Shown here piece after piece: positions 32,025 through 42,726 of a DNA stretch of 64,000 nt. A model generated the notes under the pieces. That model was not told the DNA's origin. It searched no databases and saw only the letters and a program-made list of their open reading frames with translations. The stretch is from Ostrinia nubilalis (taxonomy: Eukaryota; Arthropoda; Insecta; Lepidoptera; Crambidae), in the NCBI RefSeq assembly GCF_963855985.1, contig NC_087111.1, positions 2,671,001 through 2,735,000 on the forward strand, written 5' to 3'. Every line of letters starts with the position of its first letter. The first letter of the stretch is position 1. The position numbers were made by a program, and so were the translations under genes.

Positions 32025-35000
32025 ATGGAACACGCTCGGCCACCGCCAGAATTGAGTTTGGAGGGCAGCTCCGTCGGCCGGGCCGACGCGTGGAAACGGT
32101 GGAAGACGCAGTTTTTACTGTTTCTGAAGGCATCAGGGGTGCACAAGGAAGATGATGGGGTACAGGCGAGTTTGCTCATCAACTTGGTCGGACCAGAAGG
32201 GTTCGACGTATATGAGACTTTTACGTTTGAGAAAAATTCGGACAAGGACGACGTCGCCATCTTGATAAAAAAGTTTGATGATTATTTCGGTGTGAAGCCA
32301 AACATAACGTTATCGAGATACAATTTCTTTACAAGAAGTCAAGAAACCGGCGAGTCCATCAATCAATACGTCACTGCATTGAAGTTATTGGCAAAAACTT
32401 GTGGATTTCAATCTTTGGAAACTGAACTGATACGTGACCGTATAGTGTGTGGTATAAAAAATACGGTTGTTCGTGATCGCTTGTTGCGAACAGAGGATTT
32501 GAGATTAGACAAGGCAATAAAAATATGCCAAGTCGACGAGATATCGGTGGATAGCGGCCGTTTGTTGGAGACGCAGGGCGCTGGCGCCGGGCCCTCGCGC
32601 GTGGACGCGGTGCGGGCGCGCAGCTCGGGCCGGGGGCGCGGGCGCGGCTGGCGCGGGCGCGGGCGCGGCGGCGGCGCTCCGGGCCGCCAGCTGCCGGTCG
32701 ACACGGGCGCGAGTTGCCCCAGGTGTGGCGGTCAGTGCGGTGAATCGAAGCAGTGTCCAGCTATTTTTGTGCAGTGTTATGTGTGTGAAAACCATGGTCA
32801 TTTTGCTAGGATGTGTAAGTTAAAGAAAAATGTGAAGAAGTTATACGACATCGGAATGAGTCAAGAGTTAGATGAAGAAAATGACTGTGAGTCGTTTTAT
32901 GTATCTATGCTTTATAATGTCTCTGAGGTTAGGTCCTTGTCAGAAGACTGGTGTGAAATACTTAATTGTGACAATGGATCAGAAACATTTAAATTAGACA
33001 CTGGCGCAGATATCAATGTACTGTCTTATAAACGGTTCTTACAGTTAGGTTTTAAGCCAAAAAATATTGATGTGAGTAATAATGTCAAACTTCAATCTTA
33101 CAGCGGAGACACTATTCCTATAAAAGGAATTTGTCATTTAAAATGGTATTACAAGAATGTTTCTTATAATCTTAAATTTGCTATTGCTTCTATAGATTGT
33201 CAAAGTGTGCTGGGACTTAATGCTTGTACAACATTAGGACTAGTTCAGAGAATACATAATATTAATTTGGCAGAATATGATGATTTGTTTACTGGGTTAG
33301 GTTGTTTGCCCGGGGAATATCACATAGTAGTTGATAAAGAAATACCACCGGTGGTTTGTGCTCCGAGGAAAGTACCATTAGGGTTGCGTGATCAGTTACT
33401 AGAGGAGTTAAATAGAATGACACAATTAGGAGTTATAAGAAAGGTGAGTCATCCTACACCATGGGTAAATTCTCTTGTAATTGCTGCCAAGAAAAATGGT
33501 CAATTACGTTTATGTTTGGATCCGAGGCCTCTTAACATGGCAATACAGCGCGCTCATTTTCAGTTGCCAACAATAAATGAATTAGCTACTAAACTTCATG
33601 GGGCTAAATATTTTTCAGTCCTAGATGCAAATTCTGGGTTTTGGTCTGTAAAGTTAGACAGTGATAGTTCTGACTTGTGCACATTTAATACACCTTTTGG
33701 GCGTTACCAATACTTAAGATTACCGTTCGGTTTGAATTGTGCACCTGAAGTATTTCATGCAAAAGTCAAACAATTATTTGAAGGCCTGGAGGGTGTAGAT
33801 TCTTTCATAGACGACCTAATTTGTTGGGGGAGTACCAAAGAGGAACATGATAAAAGATTAAAAGCATTGTTAGACAGAGCGCGGGAAATAAATTTTAAAT
33901 TTAATAAAGAAAAATGTCGTATATGTGTGCAAGAGGTTACATATTTAGGCCACATCTTTAATAAGCACGGAATGAAAGTAGACCCAGAAAAGGTCAGAGC
34001 TATAAAAAATATGCCTGAACCTAATGATCGAAAGAGCTTAGAGAGATTTTTGGGGGCAGTTAATTACCTTTCTAAGTTCATACCTAATTATTCAGATCAC
34101 ACTTTCACGCTAACCCGGCTTTTAAAAAAAGATATTACATGGTGTTGGGAATCAGAGCATAAAAAAGCGTTTGAGAAATTGAAAGATCTTATTAGTGATG
34201 CGCCGGTGTTGGCGTTGTACGACGTCGACAGCCCTGCGCTGCTGTCGGTGGACGCCAGCGGCGTGGCGCTGGGCGCCGTGCTGCTGCAGCGCGGGCGGCC
34301 CGTGGAGTACGCGTCGCGCACGCTGACGCCCGCGCAGACACGCTACGCGCAAATCGAGAAGGAGCTGCTGGCTATTGTGTTTGCATGCGAAAAATTTCAC
34401 CAGTATATTTACGGAAAAAAACAAATCATTGTGGAATCTGACCATAAACCGCTTGAGTGTATATTTAAAAAGCCTTTGGATGCAGTCCCAGCACGCTTGC
34501 AGCGTATGATGTTAAAGCTTCAGGGCTATGATTTGAAACTTATATATAAACCAGGGAAGTTCATGTATATACCTGATACACTCTCGCGTGCGCCGTTACC
34601 AGATTTGTATGATAGTGATATTAGTATGGCCATATTAAATCACCTCAGAATGATTGTATGTAATGTGCCAATGTCTGAGAATAAATTGTCTTTGGTAAAG
34701 CGGGAAACTTCTAAAGATAAAATGTTAAATCAGTTGCTTAGTTATATCAATGAAGGCTGGCCTAGTCATAGATATAATGTAAAAGACAATTTAAATTATT
34801 TTTGGTCAATGAGAGACGAACTGTATTGTGTTGATGGGGTTATTTTCAAAAATAAACAAGTATTGATTCCGAGTTCGTTAAGGAGTTTAATGCTGGATAT
34901 TATCCATGATGGGCACTTAGGAATTGACCGCTGTAAAAGACGCGCACGCGAGGTTTTGTTTTGGCCTGGTATAGTTAAAGACATAGAAGATTATGTTAAA

Positions 35001-35849
35001 AGATGTAAAGACTGTCGGGAGAATTCAAACAAACCAAGTAAAGAACCAATGCTTCCTGTATCAATCCCTGCTTTGCCTTGGAATAAAATAGGCACAGATA
35101 TATTTGAGTTTGGAAAGAAAAGCTATTTAATTATAGTAGACTATTTTTCTGGTTTTATTGAATTGTCAAGTATGAGAGACACTACTTCAAGTACAGTGAT
35201 AAATATTTTAAAAGAAAATTTTGCTAGGTATGGGATTCCAGAAACTGTTATAAGTGATAATGGCCCTCAGTTTTCATGCTATAGTTTTAAAAGTTTTTCA
35301 CTTGAGTGGGGATTTAATCACATTACTTCTTCTCCATATTACGCACAGTCCAATGGAAAAAGTGAAAGGGCTGTGCAAACCATAAAAAATATGTTAAAAA
35401 AGTCTATTGACAGTAAAACTGATTTTTATTTAAATTTGTTAAGTTATAGAAACACTCCTAGAGAAAACTTGAATTCTCCTGCACAACTAATGATGGGGCG
35501 CCGATTAAAATGTAGGCTCCCAGTACATCCAGACTTATTGAAACCGCAAACATGCGATATGGCACTACAACACAAAAACATTTTAAATAAGCAAAAACAC
35601 AGTAAATTGTATTATGACAATCATAGTAAAAACATGTCAGAATTAAATGTCGGTGATGATGTAATTATGTTAGAACATAATAATGAACGAATCCACGGTA
35701 AAGTTGTTGGTAAGGCGTCAACTCCGCGTTCTTACATAATTAAAAATAAGATGGGTATTTATCGTCGCAATCGCCGACATTTGATTAAAAGTGTGCCATC
35801 ATTGCCGGTGACGGTGACACATAATAACAATAAGGGGGGTGAATGGTAA
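32025..35849 (+). CDS. gag-pol: Gag-Pol polyprotein of the mag-like LTR retrotransposon
   Basis: 1274 codons from the first ATG (32025); the frame is open upstream to 32001 without an ATG. Gag occupies ~1-190, then an Arg/Gly-rich RGRGRGWRGRGRG segment (~198-222) and a Cys-rich region with a CX2CX4HX4C knuckle (251-264). Aspartic protease has DTGA at 325. Reverse transcriptase has FIDD at 594-597, preceded by a YFSVLDANSGFWS block. RNase H follows (SVDASGVALGAV, ~740 on), then integrase with an H-H-C-C zinc site (~961-1001) and a DDE core (D in IGTD ~1025, D in SDNGPQF ~1079, E in SNGKSE ~1115). All catalytic residues are present. Fusion in one ORF means no gag-pol frameshift is needed. Two segments (32560-32730, 34200-34375) are strikingly GC-rich. 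Confidence 0.95.
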   Translation: MEHARPPPELSLEGSSVGRADAWKRWKTQFLLFLKASGVHKEDDGVQASLLINLVGPEGFDVYETFTFEKNSDKDDVAILIKKFDDYFGVKPNITLSRYNFFTRSQETGESINQYVTALKLLAKTCGFQSLETELIRDRIVCGIKNTVVRDRLLRTEDLRLDKAIKICQVDEISVDSGRLLETQGAGAGPSRVDAVRARSSGRGRGRGWRGRGRGGGAPGRQLPVDTGASCPRCGGQCGESKQCPAIFVQCYVCENHGHFARMCKLKKNVKKLYDIGMSQELDEENDCESFYVSMLYNVSEVRSLSEDWCEILNCDNGSETFKLDTGADINVLSYKRFLQLGFKPKNIDVSNNVKLQSYSGDTIPIKGICHLKWYYKNVSYNLKFAIASIDCQSVLGLNACTTLGLVQRIHNINLAEYDDLFTGLGCLPGEYHIVVDKEIPPVVCAPRKVPLGLRDQLLEELNRMTQLGVIRKVSHPTPWVNSLVIAAKKNGQLRLCLDPRPLNMAIQRAHFQLPTINELATKLHGAKYFSVLDANSGFWSVKLDSDSSDLCTFNTPFGRYQYLRLPFGLNCAPEVFHAKVKQLFEGLEGVDSFIDDLICWGSTKEEHDKRLKALLDRAREINFKFNKEKCRICVQEVTYLGHIFNKHGMKVDPEKVRAIKNMPEPNDRKSLERFLGAVNYLSKFIPNYSDHTFTLTRLLKKDITWCWESEHKKAFEKLKDLISDAPVLALYDVDSPALLSVDASGVALGAVLLQRGRPVEYASRTLTPAQTRYAQIEKELLAIVFACEKFHQYIYGKKQIIVESDHKPLECIFKKPLDAVPARLQRMMLKLQGYDLKLIYKPGKFMYIPDTLSRAPLPDLYDSDISMAILNHLRMIVCNVPMSENKLSLVKRETSKDKMLNQLLSYINEGWPSHRYNVKDNLNYFWSMRDELYCVDGVIFKNKQVLIPSSLRSLMLDIIHDGHLGIDRCKRRAREVLFWPGIVKDIEDYVKRCKDCRENSNKPSKEPMLPVSIPALPWNKIGTDIFEFGKKSYLIIVDYFSGFIELSSMRDTTSSTVINILKENFARYGIPETVISDNGPQFSCYSFKSFSLEWGFNHITSSPYYAQSNGKSERAVQTIKNMLKKSIDSKTDFYLNLLSYRNTPRENLNSPAQLMMGRRLKCRLPVHPDLLKPQTCDMALQHKNILNKQKHSKLYYDNHSKNMSELNVGDDVIMLEHNNERIHGKVVGKASTPRSYIIKNKMGIYRRNRRHLIKSVPSLPVTVTHNNNKGGEW

Positions 35850-36048
35850 GGTATGGTAAGGTCATAAGCAGGCCGTATTCTCCTCCTATAACCCGCAGTA
35901 AGACTGGTAAAACTAAACCAAAAGTATGGTAAGGTCTTAAGCACCTTTTGTATTTGTAGTCATTAGTACAAACTGTTACAATTACTTTAATAGTAAAATT
36001 CTACCTGTAATAATTTAGTATTATAATAAGTTTCTTATTATTGTAAAA

Positions 36049-36061
36049 AGAAGGGGGGAGA
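36049..36061 (+). promoter_or_regulatory. Polypurine tract
   Basis: A pure purine run (gaaggggggaga region) ends exactly at the right LTR; expected primer for plus-strand synthesis. Confidence 0.85.
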
Positions 36062-36155
36062 TGTTGTGGGTGGCAACACTGGGTTGCACATGTATCAAGC
36101 GTACCAACCGTAAAATAAACAGTTGACTACCAAACTCATGTCTTTAATTACAACA
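36062..36155 (+). repeat. 3' LTR (94 bp)
   Basis: Identical at all 94 positions to the 5' LTR. Confidence 0.95.
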
Positions 36156-36976
36156 CTATTGGCTAGGAAACGGCACGGTAAACATTATTGCGTAGTTCAG
36201 GCGGTGATTTAGATTATAACGGTGGAACTCTTTAGTAATAGTACTTTGGTTGGTTTGGCATCCATTTTGTTCTTAATAAAGACAGATAAACGTAAATAAA
36301 CAAAAATAGATGACGGATAAAAGTAAACTGGCTGAAAAAGCACTCTTTTGCTCTTTATTAAGCTGAAAGAAGTTTTTTATCAGCTGAACTTTTTAAATGA
36401 TAGTTTGATTTTTGTAACGTGGTAAAGTATCATCCAAATGTGTAAGCAATATTTTATTAGAAGTAACATGCTTCAGTATTGCAAACTTGTTTTGAGATGA
36501 TTAAATATTTGTTGGGAGCTCAATAATAAGTACCAAAATGCATCTTTCAACTAAAAATTTTCAAACGCGTTAATTGAAAAACTTATGCTTGTTACTTTAT
36601 CGAGCAAAAACTGCTGAACACATTTGTATGAAACTTTATAATGCTTAAAATTATATTATGTAGGTACCTCGGAATATGCCTGAATTAATATGGATATTTA
36701 GTATCTAAGTCTTTGTAGACGAATTCTCGGACAAAAAGTAGTATTATAATTTAAGAAAAAGATTTCGTCAGTTCAAACAATAAACTATTCTAATCCAATA
36801 AAAACGTCAGATTCTCACCACGCGCTTTGATACTACGAGACAATAGTAACATAAATAACTTTTCAAGTTGTAATATATCACTCGGAATCAAAATAAAAGA
36901 ATCTTGAGAGTACTCACTGAATATATTTTGGTGAAATAAACTTAATGAACGAATTTCGTAACCTTTCTTTATGTTA
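36156..36976. other. Unassigned sequence
   Basis: Begins with the CTATT target duplication; otherwise AT-rich with no supported feature. Confidence 0.45.
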
Positions 36977-37158
36977 TGAAGCTTTCCGCCCGCGGCTTCG
37001 CCCGCGTGGAATTTTGTCTGTCACAGAAAAACTTTATCGCGCGCGTCCCTGTTTCAAAAACCGGGATAAAAACTATCCTATGTTCTTTCCCGGGACTCAA
37101 ACTATCTCTATGCCAAATTTCATCAAAATCGGTTGCGAGGTTTAAGCGGGAAAGCGTA

Positions 37159-37215
<57 letters not shown>

Positions 37216-37243
37216 GTTACTTTCGCATTTATAATATTAGTTG
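36977..37243 (-). mobile_element. Non-autonomous Helitron-like element with (CAGA)n
   Basis: Reverse complement of the family: agctttccgcccgcggcttc end, ttgtctgtcacagaaaaact, tcaaactatctctatgccaa, a long (CAGA)n microsatellite at 37159-37215, then cgcatttataatattagt. Confidence 0.75.
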
Positions 37244-37939
37244 GGATTGGGATAGAGACAGGGTCATGTGATAGGAACTCTAGGGTCTGAAATCGGTTCT
37301 GAGAGCGTGGAAAAAAGAATAACCTTAAAATGCTATGACTGGTAATATGAATATGATAATGTATATCTGTAGGAAAAAGGAGAAAATAATCCAGCTTTTC
37401 ACTAGAAGTTTAATTTAGATATGTTAATGCTCGCTCACTCAACACAACTACTGCGACACAGGCTTGCAAGCCTATTAGTGCAGAAGTTGTGGTTTTTACA
37501 TCCTAGGAAATGATATTTGTGAATAAATAATTACTTATTATTTTATTTATTTAAGATATCTAAAAACACAACCCTCCTTCTGGCGCAGTTGGGTAAAACA
37601 CTAGCATCTCTTATACATATAGCATCTAATGTCATAAGTGCCAATAACGTAAATTTTGATGTTCTGTCGGCTGTACCTTAAAAGTTACATAATAGAATAG
37701 AAGACTTGCTGTTGCTGTTGTTCGAAGCAAAAATCAAGAAAATAACTCCAAATTCATTGCATCATTTCTTCGAAAGTGTACCAACGCCCTTACATCTCAT
37801 TTCCGCCCATTTAAAAGATAAAAGGCTACACTCGATCCCTTTGATACTAGAGTTGAAAACATGTTTTGACATGAAAGCGTATTATTTGTCAGACACCTGA
37901 TAAAATCCGCACTTCCTCGCCTAAATCACATGTTATATA
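37244..37939. other. Unassigned sequence
   Basis: A 64-codon ORF at 37706-37900 (+) has no domain. No feature supported. Confidence 0.4.
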
Positions 37940-38382
37940 CAGAGTGGAATTTTGTAATGCCACCTGGAGGGAAAGTACTCTAAATACTGTAGATAGAAAA
38001 TTTTACTTAAAGAAAACATTCCTTTATTTTTGAAAAGAAATAGAACTGCATTCAAAGATTACCAAAAATTTGCTTGCCACACTCGGGAATCGAACCAACT
38101 AAAATCTGTTAAAAATTACACCCTGTATTTTTATTGCATCGATCGTAAGCGTTAAGTATAAGGATGAAATCTTCTTAAATAAACTTGATAAAATCTTAAA
38201 TTATTTAATTATTTACAGAAAATTGTATGGCATGGTGGTGAAAATTCGAAAATTTTTCGAAAATCTTTGAATGCAGTTCTCTTTCTTTTCGAAAATAAAG
38301 GAATGTTTTCTTTGAGTAAAATGTTCTATCTACAGTATTAAGAGTACTTTCACTCCAGGTGGCATTACAAAATTCCACCCTG
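37940..38382. mobile_element. 443-bp TIR element with long inverted ends
   Basis: Left end cagagtggaattttgtaatg, right end complement of cagggtggaattttgtaatg; inversion continues imperfectly for ~100 bases (paired blocks attcctttatttttgaaaag / cttttcgaaaataaaggaat). Flanked by TATA on both sides, a possible target duplication. gggaatcgaaccaact near 38090 is a chance box B-like match. No ORF. Confidence 0.7.
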
Positions 38383-38844
38383 TATACTTGAGACTCGACT
38401 CATTTATTGCCATCTGACATGAAACGGGATTCATTCATTGCCATCTCAGATCATCTCTCAAGATTATTGGTGCTAAAACTAGGTGCTTAAATTTAATTAG
38501 CTGAGAATATAACACTTTGAGTGTGTTTTAGGTAATTTAGTGCGGTTTCGTACGAATTTTACTCGTGTTTAATTATAAGAGCGGTTAATTACAAGATTAT
38601 ATTATTGCCTAATTATCCATGCTTACAAGTCTGTTTAAACCCTATTATATCTCTGTGTCTGTCTGTCAAACCAGCTTTATCTCATGAACTGTAAAGGTAG
38701 ACAGTTTAAATTTAGGCTTTCACCAGCAAGATACATCATAATAAGCATGCCTGTAATTCAATTAGGTGTTATTTGACACCATTCGCCAAGAACCTAAAGC
38801 ACAACTATTTTAAAATAACACTTCATTCTGGGCTTAATCGTATC
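38383..38844. other. Unassigned sequence
   Basis: A short direct repeat (tcattgccatctgaca / tcattgccatctcaga) occurs at 38403 and 38436. Nothing else supported. Confidence 0.4.
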
Positions 38845-39077
38845 CTAAAGGACGTAGCACACTTATCAACCCAGAAAGGGATCGTACGTAACCGTATCAA
38901 CTCGATGCGGTCAGTATAATTTGTATGAAACTATACTGCAACGCACACTTATCCGCACCGTAACGTAAACGCCTCGCCTCGCGGTTGACAGCGCGAAAGA
39001 CGATGAGACGATGACAGCTCGCGAAAGGCGATACGGTGTTGATCCCTTTCCGAGTTGATAAGTCTGCTATGACCTTA
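38845..39077. mobile_element. MITE with ACTTATCAAC inverted ends
   Basis: ctaaaggacgtagcacactt, atcaacccagaaagggatc on the left against the complement of ttaaggtcatagcagactta, tcaactcggaaagggatcaa on the right. About 230 bp; Harbinger-like by analogy, TWA duplication not certain. Confidence 0.55.
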
Positions 39078-39227
39078 AAACGTATCAATCGATGTCTCAG
39101 TTGTTTTAATTTAAAATCCAATTACAAACTGGCCTATACGAGTAGCATTTATATTTCGGGCAGGCAATTACTTAATTTGCTTAAACGTACTCGTACAATG
39201 GAAGGGTCGATGGTACGCGCCTAGATA

Positions 39228-39868
39228 AAAAACCGGCCAAGTGCGAGTCGAACTCGCACACGAAGGGTTCCGTACGACGCTTTTATTGTATAGGATCCCC
39301 CTTTTTATGCAGAACAAGGCAGGTATTTGACCGCAATTGCACTTGATGTTAAAGCCCTGTAAATGCCTGAATTCACTTTCGCCTTAAAGGTCCGGATTAT
39401 AGATAGCGTTCGGGAAAGATAGCAGGCAGCGAATTCCAGTCCCTAGCTGTTTGGATTATAAAAAACTTATCGAAATCCAGTGAATATTTTAAGCGATTAC
39501 CTGTTGCCGTTATGAATATCTAGCCAAAAACGGCAGAAAAATCTCGTTTGTAGTATGGGATTATATTTATTTTATTTTATTTTTAGTATTTGTTGTTATA
39601 GCAGCAACAGTAAAATAGCATCTAAGAAAATTCAACCATCTAGCTATCACGGTTCATAAGATACAGCCTGGTGACAGTTTACTTTCACTTCCATTGTTAT
39701 GTTTTATGTGTTACCTCTGTCTTTTTTTTTTGTTATTTATGTTTTTTTTGTCCTTGTCCCTGTCCATAGCAATATACATTTATTGCTAGAAATTTTTCTT
39801 TCTTTCTTTCGAAGTCTTAGTAATAGGGTCCCGTTTTTACCCTTTGTGTACGGAACCATAAAAAGGAC
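39228..39868. mobile_element. Dispersed DNA element (CGGCCAAGTGCGAGTCG type)
   Basis: Starts aaaaaccggccaagtgcgag, tcgaactcgcacacgaaggg and ttccgtac. Ends tagggtcccgtttttaccct, ttgtgtacggaacc. The middle has gtatttgttgttatagcagc and agctatcacggttcataaga, all hallmarks of a very common lepidopteran repeat. A T/CTTT-rich stretch (39720-39810) interrupts the usual body. Confidence 0.7.
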
Positions 39869-40072
39869 GCCCAACGATGTTTTGTAAAGCGAAAATGCGG
39901 CATGCATACTAAATGGATCAAGAGTTAGCAGGAATTTCATTTTAATGTATGAATAATGATGACGAGTGAATGCTAAAAAGTATTGTGAGTGTGATAGTTT
40001 AGTTGAGTTGCTTTAAATGCTAGAAAAAAATTGGCTTGAGGCATTTCTATACCGGGGACACGGTTAAATAAG
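39869..40072. other. Unassigned spacer
   Basis: No feature supported. Confidence 0.4.
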
Positions 40073-40325
40073 ATCATCATCTTCAATTGCCTACAGAAGT
40101 CCACTGCTGGACAATGTATCCCCCAATAAGCGCTATTTTACCCTGTCCTTTCCCCCAGGACACTTGACCTTCACTGGTTGGGTTTTTATTGGCGGTCAAG
40201 CTGTAGATTATGGTTACACAGGAGTTGCAGCGGTGGGGACGAGAGATTGGAAAGTCCCTTTTTGTACCTTTGACTCAAGTAAAAGTGGGAATAGTCCCGT
40301 TTTGTCCTAGCCTAGGCTTGTCGCA
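40073..40325. mobile_element. RTE remnant joined to a conserved-frame repeat
   Basis: 40073-40130 is a minus-strand RTE relic (tacagaagtccactgctgga). 40135-40325 (+) is the second copy of the GWVFIGGQAVD repeat; its frame stays open through GYTGVAAVGTRDW and onward to a stop near 40308. Confidence 0.6.
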
Positions 40326-41261
40326 TCAAACTTCTGCCTAGTCTTCCATCTAATATCTAATATACCTACCTACTTAATAAATTGATGTGATATTGCAATA
40401 AAAATCATTATAATTTGAGTACGGAACCCTATAAGGAACTATTTACGGTGAAATAACTGTCTTCAATTTATGCCGTCTATTGGTGAATTTGTGACCTTTA
40501 GAAATTTATTTTTAGTCAAAACTTCTTTATTTGAAAGAAATTCCTAAAAATGGAGGCAAAGTGTCCAAGACATGTCATTCTAACTAATTATAACCAAAAA
40601 ATGGTTAAAAGTTAAAGATCAAAAAAATATTTCATTCGGATGTCGAAAGTTTTATTAGTTTTTCCTGTAGGAGAATTTACACGATACGATTTTAACTATT
40701 TTGAAGCATTTATACAATTATTATAATTTTCTTTCCTGAGGTTTTTTTTTATAATTATCATAATTATTATTTATTATGTTTAATAATAATTTGATGTGAT
40801 TAATTTACCTGGATCGAGATTAATCTATAATATAGGAGCTAAACTAATAGTTAAATGTTTGACTTGATTTAGCTTGGCTTTGACTAGTCTTTATCCAGAT
40901 TTACCGAACTGAAAAACAAACAAATACCTCTAAAATTTTTATATCTATTCGTAGCACGATTATAACTTGTAATAATGTACCAACAAAATATCAAAACTGA
41001 AATCATTTAAAAAAGCCATCCATAAACACGCCATCGCTTATATGAATATCATAGTTTTTCTGTTTGTTCTCTGTATTAATTATTCTCCCACTACAATAAA
41101 ACCACAATAAAATATTGTTTATTAAATCATCAAAAAGACGTAACATGTAAATCCTATGTCATGACATCGCGACAGTACAATCGACAACAATATTCTTAGT
41201 TGCAAAATAGCGTCTATTCCAACTACGTAAGATGCGACAGTGTTACATGTATGACGTACAG
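40326..41261. other. Unassigned sequence
   Basis: AT-rich; no supported feature. Confidence 0.4.
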
Positions 41262-41395
41262 TCAGCATTGTATAGATCGTGACACCCAAAGTAGCCAAAA
41301 AAATCGCAACACGTCTTTGTTACAATTGGAATAAGGTTGTGTTGTCAATTTTTTGCCCGCTTTAGGTGTCACGAGCTATATGACGTTGACTGTAC
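41262..41395. mobile_element. MITE with GACACC inverted ends (inverted copy of 11651)
   Basis: cgtgacacccaaagtagcca at left, ctttaggtgtcacgagctat at right, flanked by cagtcagcattgtat and gacgttgactgta. Confidence 0.6.
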
Positions 41396-41464
41396 ATAGT
41401 GTACATACATCTCCTTGGCGATCGTCCAAACCTTTGATGTGCCGACTATTCATAATCGCCGGAG

Positions 41465-41496
41465 TAGAGTGGCGTAAGTACACTTACGCCACTCTA
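41465..41496. repeat. 15-bp perfect palindrome
   Basis: tagagtggcgtaagt, two-base spacer ac, acttacgccactcta. Could extrude as a short hairpin; no context to assign function. Confidence 0.85.
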
Positions 41497-41779
41497 GTTT
41501 GTAACTGTGATTCTGTTTGGCCATCCTCTGAGATTGGATGATACGGTATTCTACTTATAAACGCCTGATTTGGCATTTTTTATTTTTTTGTTAAAAGTAG
41601 GCCATTAAAAGCAAACACAAACTCCTTTTACAGACCAAAAATAAGTTTAATGATTTTTTTCACTCTTAATTATTACATAGTGACAGTTTAAGGTTCAGCC
41701 AAACCAACGCGATCAGCCTGCGTGCGCGATGCGATGGCAATCAATGCGTTTAAGTCTGATCGCCCCATCGCCATCGTGG

Positions 41780-42072
41780 TGCAACCCAGCCACCATCTAA
41801 CTTTAACAAACGTCTAAAGTCTGTCAAAATCCATACAAAAAACACCGGTTATAGTTAAAATCACGGTTAAAATAACGTAAATTATTGTTAATGTTCTCGT
41901 TAGTTTTAAATGTTAACCAAAATTCCTCACATTTTCGGTAATATGCATTTCATTTAGGCTGAGTTGCACCACCTAACTTTGCGAGTTACTATAACGATAA
42001 CCGGTGTTTTATGTATGGAGTTTGACAGATTTTTGACTTATCAAAATTAAAGTAAGATTTTGCAACCCAGCC
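41780..42072. mobile_element. Two copies of the GGCTGAGTTGCACC MITE family
   Basis: 41780-41880 is a half copy (ccatctaactttaacaaacg, aatccatacaaaaaacaccg). 41957-42072 is complete: ggctgagttgcaccacctaa to ttgcaacccagcc, flanked by TTA at 41954-41956 and 42073-42075. Confidence 0.75.
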
Positions 42073-42075
42073 TTA

Positions 42076-42449
42076 ATTTACTTTAGGATTTTTTTTTGTA
42101 ACGATATGAACAATATTTACAAACTTATTCAGAATTTCTGTTTTAAATTTTGACTTCAAACGAAACCACTTGTTAGTTCTGAAACGCCTAAGTTAAATTT
42201 GTTTTTGTTAAACTTCAGCTTTGCCAAAAGAGTCCTTAATAAAACTTTGTTTTAAAGTCCATCAAGCTAAGTATAAAGCTAATGAAATCAAGCCTTGCGT
42301 GAATCGAGAAAAGTTTTCAGGCTGCATAATCGTAAAGTGCACGAAATAAACCACTGGTAGCAAGGTTTTTTTAAAGTTAGGTACTACTTTAGTAATATAC
42401 ATAATTAGTGGTATAGAAATTACATTTTTTCGTGGCTGAACCTTCCAGC
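42076..42449. other. Unassigned sequence
   Basis: No supported feature. Confidence 0.4.
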
Positions 42450-42505
42450 TTAGCTAAATAAGCTTGTGTTATGAGTGGGTTCACCACAATAGTCTAGTGG
42501 TCGAA
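42450..42505 (-). mobile_element. SINE fragment
   Basis: Reverse complement gtggtgaacccactcataac, acaagcttatttagcta matches the body of the SINE at 58063-58235. Confidence 0.5.
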
Positions 42506-42534
42506 GGGATTCTACTAGTACCTAGCCTCTATAG

Positions 42535-42726
42535 CATTGGTTCCCAAACTTATTTGAGACGCGCCCCCTTTCGACCATGCAAAAAATCCCCCCCCCCCCC
42601 TCCTCCAGTCAAGATTATTTATTGGTCGTATCGAGCAGTCTGGAATGCATTCTCTCAGCGGTCGCAGGTTTCTTACAGATGGCCCGCGCCCCCCTTGTCT
42701 TTTCGCCCCCACTTTGGGAACCAATG
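42535..42726. mobile_element. Non-autonomous hAT element with 8-bp target duplication
   Basis: 192 bp. Ends CATTGGTTCCCAAACTTATT and its near complement (actttgggaaccaatg). Flanks CTCTATAG (42527-42534) and CTCTACAG (42727-42734) agree at 7 of 8 and fit the nTCTAGAn preference of hAT insertion. The interior has a C13 run (42588-42600) and GC-rich gcgcccccttg blocks typical of this hAT MITE type. Confidence 0.85.

Larger units (their letters stand above)
31844..36155 (+). mobile_element. Intact mag-like Ty3/gypsy LTR retrotransposon
   Basis: 4312 bp flanked by CTATT (31839-31843 and 36156-36160). Layout: LTR, primer-binding site, one gag-pol ORF, polypurine tract, LTR. The LTRs are identical over all 94 bases and the ORF is open, so the insertion is recent and the copy may be active. 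Unusually short LTRs are known from the Bombyx mag lineage of Ty3/gypsy, which this resembles. There is no envelope ORF between the gag-pol stop (35849) and the right LTR. Confidence 0.95.

Noticed and set aside
32408..34445. Minus-strand ORFs opposite the GC-rich islands of gag-pol
   Set aside because: Long only because GC-rich codons lack stops in antisense; the plus frame has all retroelement motifs.
37159..37215. CRISPR-like regular repeat
   Set aside because: Plain (CAGA)n microsatellite inside a Helitron-like element; no spacers.
36976..37290. 104-codon ORF with TDRQ repeats
   Set aside because: Translation of a Helitron-like element and its (CAGA)n microsatellite.
38085..38105. Box B-like gggaatcgaaccaact
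   Set aside because: Isolated, no box A, sits inside a TIR element.
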